This document shows, one piece after another, positions 57,701 through 64,000 of a stretch of DNA of 64,000 nucleotides. Source of the stretch: Petrolisthes cinctipes. Taxonomy: Eukaryota > Arthropoda > Malacostraca > Decapoda > Porcellanidae. The stretch spans positions 273,501 through 337,500 of the forward strand of contig JAWQEG010000724.1 in NCBI GenBank assembly GCA_033782935.1, read 5' to 3'. The notes under the pieces were generated by a model. The model saw only the letters and a list, made by a program, of their open reading frames with translations, was not told where the DNA came from and did not search any database. The translations under genes and the position numbers were made by a program. Position 1 is the first letter of the stretch, and each line of letters starts with the position of its first letter.

Positions 57701-59738
57701 GAGCAGAGGCAGCTAAAAGATCTTTGAGTAATGAAACAGGATACTGTCCTATAATTAGAATACAGTATAAAATGAATTACCATAACAGTACAAGCTGTAG
57801 TCTCCATTCCATCATCAGGAGAATTGGTAGCCTGATGTTTTTTGTTGGAAGTCAACCTTTTAATTCCTTAGGTTCACAATAATATGAATAACTGATGAAT
57901 AGTGAACTATTACTAATGACGACAATGAAGCTGATGATGACAATAATTTTTATATTAGATTAGTATTATATTCTTTTTACATTTTAATTGGAAGCAGTAT
58001 CTCTGTATATTTGTATCATAAATTAAACAGAAGGTGGAATGCAATTTATATTGTAAAAACTACATATTGACTTTGCCATTAAAGTTTGGTAATAAACTCA
58101 CCTCCTGGATTAGCCTGTCTATATCCTTGTTTGTATTGAAGGTGGAACAGTCAACATTATCTTCACGCCACTTGGCCCCGTTATTCGTGGTCATCAACTG
58201 GAACATATTATTCAGTTACTACCCTACAGTATCTCTGCATTATAGTACTCACATAACTCTACTGGAATTTCATTTATGTTTGAATTAACACCCTCTTGGA
58301 AATTTAGTGTGTGACTGTTGGTGTGAAGATATTATCTAGTTTATGTTTACCAGTTTGTGTAACACATACTTCCCTAAAAATTTTAAATAACTGGACACAC
58401 ATATGTTATTTGTAATATTCATGATTACAGATTCCGTTATGAATTTATGTAAAGCTAATTCCATAAATACTGTTCACTCCTATAAAACTTTTGGAGGCAT
58501 CTGTACAAGAGTAATCAGGTAATACATGGTAGAGTACTAGCATTAGATAATTGCAGCAGCAGATAATCACCTTGTCATGTTTTTTCAAAATTTTTCTGAA
58601 GCCTGTAAAATTAAGGTTCTGGTAATTTTGTAAGAGAATAAGGCTGAGGTAGAATTCTGAGAAGGCCAACTTGAGATCCTGCATTTTTCTAGCGGGAACA
58701 TTGAGCTTGGGAAGAAACGTTAAACCCTTCCTGTTACGCAGACCATCTCCATGTTGTTCCTTGGAGGCCTGCAGGTCAGACTTTAGGGTTGCATATTTTC
58801 TGGTTGCCTCTGCCATTTTCTCTGCAAATGAAGAAGAAATTAATATACACTATCTGTGCTTATTCATTCCTTCACATTCTTCACAATATGAACTGGTGAT
58901 TCACTTCCCTCAAGCAAATCTCCTCTGTATCTCCTCCATTTTTCATATATTTCAGAGTTTATTTATCATCATCTCTTCTAACTACATCTTTTATTTGCCT
59001 ACCATCACAGGCAATCCATCTCTGAATTTCAAGAAGTTACAATGAAAAATAAGACAAGTACCGGTAGGTAAAATGTTCATATTTATTAGACTGAGGGAAT
59101 ATTACACTTGTATATTCAGCAGTGTATTTCTGAACCAGTCTTCCTATACACAAACCTGAGAAAAATGTGTTGATTTTTGCCAACTCCTTGTCACAGACTC
59201 TGAAGAACTGCTCATCAAAGCGGGCATAATATCTTGTGATAACATCAGCTTCTGTGACTTCTGGTGATGGTGCTTGCTCCACAGCAGCATATAACATTGC
59301 CTGACATAGGAAAATTGTCAATTTTGTAGTCTAATGAAATACAGTCCTGCAAGAAGTATTAACAGAAAATGAAGGGCATACACATTCCTTTTTCCTTTGT
59401 TTGGACTCACGAGATTAAATAAAAATGACTTAGGGTGTTTACGAAGAGAAGGATAGGTGAGACTTATAACCATATACCCCAGGAAAAAGTATCACCAAGA
59501 TGTTATTCTAACTTTCACAACTCCCATTGGCTAACTGATATGCAATGACCACACATCAAATAATAAATTATTTCAATACTGCCACTGTACAATAATTTCC
59601 TACTGGTTTTATCCTATCCAATGATATAATGACTTGTATCATGAATAAAAAGAGTGTTACCTTCATTTCTTCATAACTGATGTACTGTTTCCTCCACTCG
59701 GGAGTGATGTGTGCAGCTAGATGCTCTGCGAACTTCAT
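53733..59738 (-). CDS. XPR1: XPR1 phosphate exporter homologue, 13 coding exons
   Basis: Exons in transcript order: 59738-59661, 59300-59156, 58821-58571, 58197-58102, 57656-57491, 56964-56746, 56509-56346, 56089-55939, 55804-55568, 55443-55274, 54934-54792, 54492-54378, 53981-53733. All are GT-AG and in phase; 2184 nt encode 727 residues (human XPR1 has 696). Residues 1 to about 180 form the SPX domain, including YISYEEMK and the lysine cluster [11 protein letters not shown] (150-158) that binds inositol pyrophosphates in this family. Several hydrophobic helices follow from about 220, then the EXS region ([60 protein letters not shown]). Family role: plasma-membrane inorganic phosphate efflux. 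The C-terminal tail is Gly/Lys-rich and not conserved. Confidence 0.95.
54378..54492 (-). CDS. XPR1: XPR1 coding exon 12, end of EXS
   Basis: Encodes [20 protein letters not shown] and [18 protein letters not shown], matching human [20 protein letters not shown]. Phase 2 in, phase 0 out. Confidence 0.95.
54746..54776. repeat. Run of 31 A (poly-T in XPR1 transcript sense)
   Basis: A homopolymer just inside the intron after XPR1 coding exon 11. The exact length is likely uncertain. Confidence 0.85.
54792..54934 (-). CDS. XPR1: XPR1 coding exon 11, weak donor
   Basis: Encodes [20 protein letters not shown] and [17 protein letters not shown]. The donor AG|GTAAAC lacks the usual G at +5 and is followed 15 bp later in the transcript by 31 consecutive T. 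Confidence 0.93.
55274..55443 (-). CDS. XPR1: XPR1 coding exon 10
   Basis: Encodes [20 protein letters not shown] and [14 protein letters not shown], matching human [20 protein letters not shown]. Phase 1 in, phase 0 out. Confidence 0.95.
55568..55804 (-). CDS. XPR1: XPR1 coding exon 9, EXS core
   Basis: Encodes a serine-rich insert ([13 protein letters not shown]) where the human protein has a different loop, then [20 protein letters not shown] and [20 protein letters not shown], the EXS signature. Phase 1 on both sides. Confidence 0.95.
55939..56089 (-). CDS. XPR1: XPR1 coding exon 8
   Basis: Encodes [20 protein letters not shown] and [15 protein letters not shown], matching human [20 protein letters not shown]. 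Phase 0 in, phase 1 out. Confidence 0.95.
56346..56509 (-). CDS. XPR1: XPR1 coding exon 7, membrane helices
   Basis: Encodes [20 protein letters not shown] and [12 protein letters not shown], matching human [20 protein letters not shown]. Phase 1 in, phase 0 out. Confidence 0.95.
56746..56964 (-). CDS. XPR1: XPR1 coding exon 6, membrane helix
   Basis: Encodes [20 protein letters not shown] and [19 protein letters not shown]. Human has LLIEFLFLLGINTYGW and [18 protein letters not shown]. Phase 1 on both sides. Confidence 0.95.
57491..57656 (-). CDS. XPR1: XPR1 coding exon 5, first membrane helix
   Basis: Encodes [20 protein letters not shown] then [18 protein letters not shown], the linker and first hydrophobic helix. 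Phase 0 in, phase 1 out. Confidence 0.95.
58102..58197 (-). CDS. XPR1: XPR1 coding exon 4
   Basis: Encodes [20 protein letters not shown] and [12 protein letters not shown] (human [20 protein letters not shown] region). A 96 bp symmetrical phase 0 exon. Confidence 0.9.
58571..58821 (-). CDS. XPR1: XPR1 coding exon 3, SPX lysine cluster
   Basis: Encodes the [20 protein letters not shown] stretch and [15 protein letters not shown], identical or nearly so to human. Phase 1 in, phase 0 out. Confidence 0.95.
59156..59300 (-). CDS. XPR1: XPR1 coding exon 2, SPX
   Basis: Encodes [20 protein letters not shown] and [17 protein letters not shown], matching human [17 protein letters not shown]. Phase 0 in, phase 1 out. 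Confidence 0.95.
59661..59738 (-). CDS. XPR1: XPR1 coding exon 1, start of SPX
   Basis: Encodes [20 protein letters not shown] then SYEEMK, nearly the human start. The 5' UTR part extends to an acceptor (ATTCTAG, exon edge 59777), so a non-coding exon lies upstream. Confidence 0.95.
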
Positions 59739-60270
59739 ATTGCCGTCTTGTGTATCAGATAATGGAGAATAAGATGACTAGAATATCACAGTCTGGAAAA
59801 TAACACAATAATTTAGTGACTAATATAGACAGACACCCTAATAAAACTATAATATTGCACAGTAACTGCACTCTGGATTTTGGCAGCAAGGAATATTTGT
59901 GCAGTACAGTACTGTATATGTTGCTGAATCTTAACTAAACATTTACCCTACGATAAAATCCACAATTCCCCAACTCTAACTCAGCTGTATTAGGAGTAGG
60001 ATATGAGGAGCAAGTTTCAATGGCCCAAAATATAAAAAATATACAGGAATATTTTTATTCAATTCAAGCCTCAACCACAACTGTAATAATGCCCGTATTG
60101 TAACTGTAATTAAGTGAAATTGCAAAGTTTGATCGATAAAGAAGTTGGACTAAAAAAAGAAAACACCGAATTATAATAAGTATACAACTACGAATTAATG
60201 GAAGCAGGCCCCATTTGAATATCTTGGAAATGGGGCATTTATGAAGAAAATGCCATAGAAGAAAAGTGGG

Positions 60271-60632
60271 TATTTATTGAAAGAATTACCGTTTTGCAGC
60301 AGTGTTGCCAGATCCGGCTGAGTCCCAGTATTTTGCCCAAGTCATTTATTGTACTTTATCACGATTATTTCCCGGTAGTTTGCCCAGGTTAGGTTCCGGT
60401 AGTCTGCCCAGGTTAGGTCCCGGTAGTCTGATGCGGTCTAGGTTAGGTTAGGTCAGGTCAGGTAAGGTCAGGCTAATTTCAAAATGCCCCATTTGAATAT
60501 GCCCTATTTTGGAAATGGGGCATTTGCAGAGGAAATGCCATAGAAGAAAATAGTCTTAGAATGGTCTAAATTAGTGGGTAATGAAGGTAGAAAAACCGTA
60601 CGCAATAACGGTAATTCATTCAATATTTACCG
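60271..60632 (+). mobile_element. Family A TIR element, full copy near XPR1
   Basis: Runs from TATTTATTGAAAGAATTACC through TTGCCAGATCCGGCTGAG, a GGTTAGGT array and AAATGGGGCATTTGCAG to GGTAATTCATTCAATATTTA. It lies within the putative first intron of XPR1 and is the best preserved copy together with 570-880. A partial second copy (60205-60270) precedes it. Confidence 0.65.
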
Positions 60633-60928
60633 AAGTGTCTTAGAATGGTATAAATTAGTTGGTAAAGAAGGTAAAAACATTGTAAAAGAAAACAGCAATA
60701 GAATACATAATTACCAAGAAACATCGTAATAGAATACGGCAATACACTGGATAAATACCAAAAAATTATTAAATAAACAGATTAACCTATTTTACTTATC
60801 ACTATTAGCTTGACAAATCTCATATATGAACACTGTCTAACTAAAAGGCCAAGCCAGGCTTTCCCATACAACACATATCATAATGAGAATATATATACTC
60901 TTTACCTAACTTTTAAGTCAAAACTTAC

Positions 60929-61050
60929 CAAATCGTAAAAGTTGAGTGAGGAAAATAGAATGTCACCTCATTCTTATCTGTTCCTTCAACTGGCCCCAAA
61001 TGACCCCTAAGTTAATAAGCCGAACAAACCTATCTGACACTAATTGTAAA
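60929..61050 (-). other. XPR1: Probable XPR1 5' non-coding exon
   Basis: On the - strand ACGATTTG|GTAAGT is a strong donor about 1.2 kb before the coding exon, whose 5' UTR begins at an acceptor (edge 59777). The upstream limit of this exon is a guess. No TATA box was identified. Confidence 0.35.
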
Positions 61051-62019
61051 CATTGTGTAAACAACATGTTACCTACTTGGGAAAACCTTAGCTAACTGAG
61101 AAATGTGTGAGGTGTTCAAAACAACACAAAGCACTACTACTCTATACTATATATTCCACTGGATGTTACAGAATAGAAATACTTTTACAGCCACAACAGT
61201 CAATCATGAGCGATGGATAGCCTATATAGAATATAAACCCCACGGACGAAAGAGGTTATCGGACGACACAAGGGAAGATAAAGCAAAATAAATGGTAAAA
61301 ATAATATATCCCTTAATAAAACCTACAAGTATGTAGAGACTACACAACTTGTTGGAGTTCCAACAGCTCCCTCAGACAAGCTGAGAAAACACCCTACAGA
61401 GCAGACAGTTCTATACAGACTGATGTATCATGTAAAGAACAATTATGTTCATTTCCATTGTATGATTTAGATAATTTATATTTCCATAAATATTATTTAC
61501 TATGCATTGAGAGTTTATCACTCAGTGAATTTAATTAAAGATTTGTGAACTTTCATATTGGCAGAGAACTACACAAACTGTATTGGACGTTAACGCTGTC
61601 AACAAAAACAAATAGGGGCAACGAGAGCAATATATATACTCACAAATATTTTTATACATATGAATAGAATAACATTATGAGAAAAGAAGTAATATAATAG
61701 AAAATAAATAAATTATCTTATCTGAGGCTCGTGAAATAGATTTATTACTTTTCTATCCCCCAAATGAACCAATACAAATGATTATACATGACACAGATCA
61801 CCAACCAGCTGCAGTTGACATTCTCCAGCTGGTGAGAGAGATGGAGTTGTCATTTACTTGGAATAGATAGTGAAATTGTCAAAGAAAAATAGAAAGAATC
61901 CTGCAATAAAAGTAAGTACGATTCTTTCTTGCCTATTTTTAATATACTATTATTCCCTGTTTGTATCTGTTGAAATAAAAGGGCGACAGTGCATCTTGAT
62001 AATGCCCCAAGGCCCAAGT

Positions 62020-62115
62020 TTGCTTCGATTAGGTTCGAGTAGTCTGCCCCAGTTATGTCCTTGTAATCTGCCCTGGTTCAGATTAGGTTAGGTTAGATCA
62101 GGTCAAGACAGGCTA
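62020..62115 (+). repeat. Divergent family A core fragment
   Basis: AGTAGTCTGCCCCAGTTATG, AGATTAGGTTAGGTTAG and AAGACAGGCTAATAC preserve the core order without the termini. Confidence 0.45.
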
Positions 62116-62309
62116 ATACTAGGACATATAAATATTAACCATTTAATGAGTTATTTATTTCTTTTACCCCTCAATCCAGTCTCTTGGGGGGGGGGGGAGC
62201 AAACATGGTTAAGATGCACGTCTGTCCCCCTTTTATTTCAACAGGTAAAACAGGGGATAACGGATTATCCCCAAAAAGGCAAAGATGTGTTTTCCATTTT
62301 TGTGGAGAG

Positions 62310-62515
62310 TAAAGGAAGGAAGGAGTGGAGAGAGAGAGAGAGAGAGGCGGTAAGGGGTAGAGAAGAAAGAAGAATAGAAAATGAGAGGAGGGAGGTGTTG
62401 AGAAGGAAGAACAGGAAACTTAAAAGAGGGAGGGAGTAGAGAAGAAAGAAGGAGCGGAGAAGGAGAGAAGGGAGGGGTAGAGAGAGAAGCATGAGAGGAG
62501 GGCGGATCGGATTTT
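62310..62515. repeat. Purine-rich (GA/GGA) tract
   Basis: About 200 bp of almost pure A/G on the + strand (AGAGAGAGAGAGAGG, GGAGAAGGAGAGAAGGGAGG). Open frames across it on either strand are compositional artefacts. Confidence 0.7.
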
Positions 62516-62853
62516 TTTCTTCCATCTCGTGTGGTAAGTGACAGGGGAACCCCCGAGCAGCGCCACCCAAACCCGAGCTGGCAACACTGGCTGGTGAAGG
62601 TATGTACAGTAAATAATAATATAAGGTACTGCTGGGTACAGAAATGTGACCGCTTTTAGGCTATGTTCTTCTCCGGAAGATTATATATTCCTGAAGTTTG
62701 GTAACGTCAAGAGACCTTATAGCTATCGTGGGCGATCGTGTAACATCCTAGGATGAAGATATGTCAAACAAATATACGTAAATAATAGATGTGCCCTGTA
62801 ACCCCATTGTCTCCCATGACTCCAGCACTAAACATAGAGCTGCAATGATGGTG

Positions 62854-63020
62854 TACAGTCGGCGGCAATAGTCCTGTCGCCTTACTTGCTTCACCGGGCC
62901 ACGCGATGTTCATAGACTCGAGATCATTAATTGCAGAAAACGTGCGTATTTTTCGAGTCCATGAACACTGCGCGTCTCGGTGAAGCACATGAGGCGACAG
63001 GACTTCTGCCGCCGACTGTA
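62854..63020. mobile_element. Mariner-type MITE with 28 bp TIRs
   Basis: Left TACAGTCGGCGGCAATAGTC and right (reversed) TACAGTCGGCGGCAGAAGTC, both continuing CTGTCGCC, with TA at both edges. An inner inverted pair around 62897-62990 (GCTTCACCG and CGGTGAAGC; GTTCATAGACTCGA and TCGAGTCCATGAAC) makes most of the element self-complementary. Confidence 0.72.
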
Positions 63021-63123
63021 CATAAATACTGTATATACGCATACTATCATCACAAACTTTAATCTGGTCGAGAGGTTAATGAACTTCTAAGCTTATCAAC
63101 TCAAGTTTCTCCAATATCTCATA

Positions 63124-63155
63124 ACACACACACGCACACACACACACACACACAC
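63124..63155. repeat. (CA)n microsatellite
   Basis: CA repeats with one G interruption. Confidence 0.85.
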
Positions 63156-63630
63156 GGCAACAAGAGCTTACAAGGTTCTCTCGTCCCACCTATCTTCATT
63201 TTACAGGGTGTGCTTGTCTATCTGCCTTGACGCTATTTTTCAAGTTACATGCAGAACACTAACCACTCAGCCACCTCCCCTTATCGTCACCCAATGACTT
63301 GTATACTGACTGGCTAACGTGTCCAAACCCACGGACTAACAACTTTTCCTTCCTTCCTTCCTTTCTCCTCAGTTACACCTCAGTTTGGTTCGTCATGCAG
63401 TGTTTCCAGCGTTAACTATATACGCGAACAACGAGTGACTTGTACACCATTGTCATCACCAAAAGTCTTAAATAGACTCTTAATTGTTACCTCCCCGGCC
63501 TGTTGATTACCTCCGATATAAGTAAGGTCGTGAAGAGACACTCTTACGTCTTCTATTTGACTATGATGATATACACTGCACTGTAAGTAAAGACACATAG
63601 GGTGATATTGTTAAACTACGTACAGTACAT

Positions 63631-63717
63631 CTTCGAGGGGAAAAGCTCTTCGTCGCTCAATTCGTATTATTTTGCACAACTAAATTAATTGAGCATCGAA
63701 GAGCCTTTTCCTCGAAG
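63631..63717. repeat. Imperfect hairpin, about 31 bp arms
   Basis: CTTCGAGGGGAAAAGCTCTT followed by CGTCGCTCAATT pairs with AATTGAGCATCGAAGAGCC and TTTTCCTCGAAG across a loop of about 25 bp, with few mismatches. It may be a small fold-back element or hairpin transcript. Confidence 0.55.
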
Positions 63718-63876
63718 AAGAAATTTAATAATACCGGTACCACACGTTCCTCGGCTTAGCTTCAAGGAGAACATTAATGAGGGCACGTACATACAGTACG
63801 TCATAGGAAACGGTGTGGTACAGTAGGTGTGTTTACCCAATCCTTTACTCGATAGTTATGTGTGTCGGAAGCCGCA

Positions 63877-63878
63877 CT

Positions 63879-63951
<73 letters not shown>
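63877..63951. repeat. Compound (AC)n(AG)n microsatellite
   Basis: About six AC units followed by about thirty AG units near the window end. Confidence 0.9.
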
Positions 63952-63954
<3 letters not shown>

Positions 63955-64000
63955 GGAAGTAGGATAATAAACATAAACGAGAATGATTTGTTGTTGTATT

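Noticed and set aside
62146..62570. Open frames of about 100 residues on both strands
   Set aside because: They come from the GA-rich tract, which is free of stops for compositional reasons.

Overview
This window is nuclear DNA of an arthropod, most likely a decapod crustacean. Genes are split into short exons with GT-AG introns of up to 16 kb. The pentanucleotide TTAGG, the arthropod telomere unit, recurs in dispersed repeats. One gene belongs to the arthropod chemosensory protein (CSP/OS-D) family. The introns hold many non-LTR retrotransposon pieces and small inverted-repeat DNA elements. The species cannot be read from the sequence. All gene models were built by eye from splice signals, reading phase and remembered family sequences; no alignment was run.

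Layout. (1) Positions 1-880 are three inverted and direct copies of one TTAGG-bearing terminal-inverted-repeat element. (2) 1150-1900 looks like the 3' end of an unidentified + strand gene. (3) 1960-6100 is mobile-element territory: a decayed LINE, a 280 bp fold-back element, a mariner-type MITE and a GC-rich palindrome cluster. (4) About 6120-39700 is RBBP6 on the + strand: a probable 5' non-coding exon near 6250, then 17 coding exons from 8300 to 39300. It encodes about 2006 residues with an N-terminal DWNN ubiquitin-like domain, a CCHC zinc knuckle, a RING finger, RS-rich stretches and a long charged tail. Read-through of the exon 4 donor would give a 120-residue DWNN-only protein with its own polyadenylation signal. 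(5) About 41630-46230 is a small secreted chemosensory protein gene, with a TATA box, a probable non-coding first exon and two coding exons. (6) 53733-59738 is XPR1 on the - strand, 13 coding exons for about 727 residues with an SPX domain followed by a transmembrane/EXS phosphate exporter region. A separate 3'-terminal exon at 48786-48862 may belong to an alternative XPR1 transcript. (7) 60270-64000 holds further repeats and microsatellites.

The three main genes are functionally unrelated: RNA processing and ubiquitin ligation (RBBP6), binding of small hydrophobic ligands outside the cell (CSP), and phosphate export (XPR1). RBBP6 and CSP run left to right; XPR1 runs right to left, converging on CSP. 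No tRNA, rRNA or CRISPR-like array was seen.
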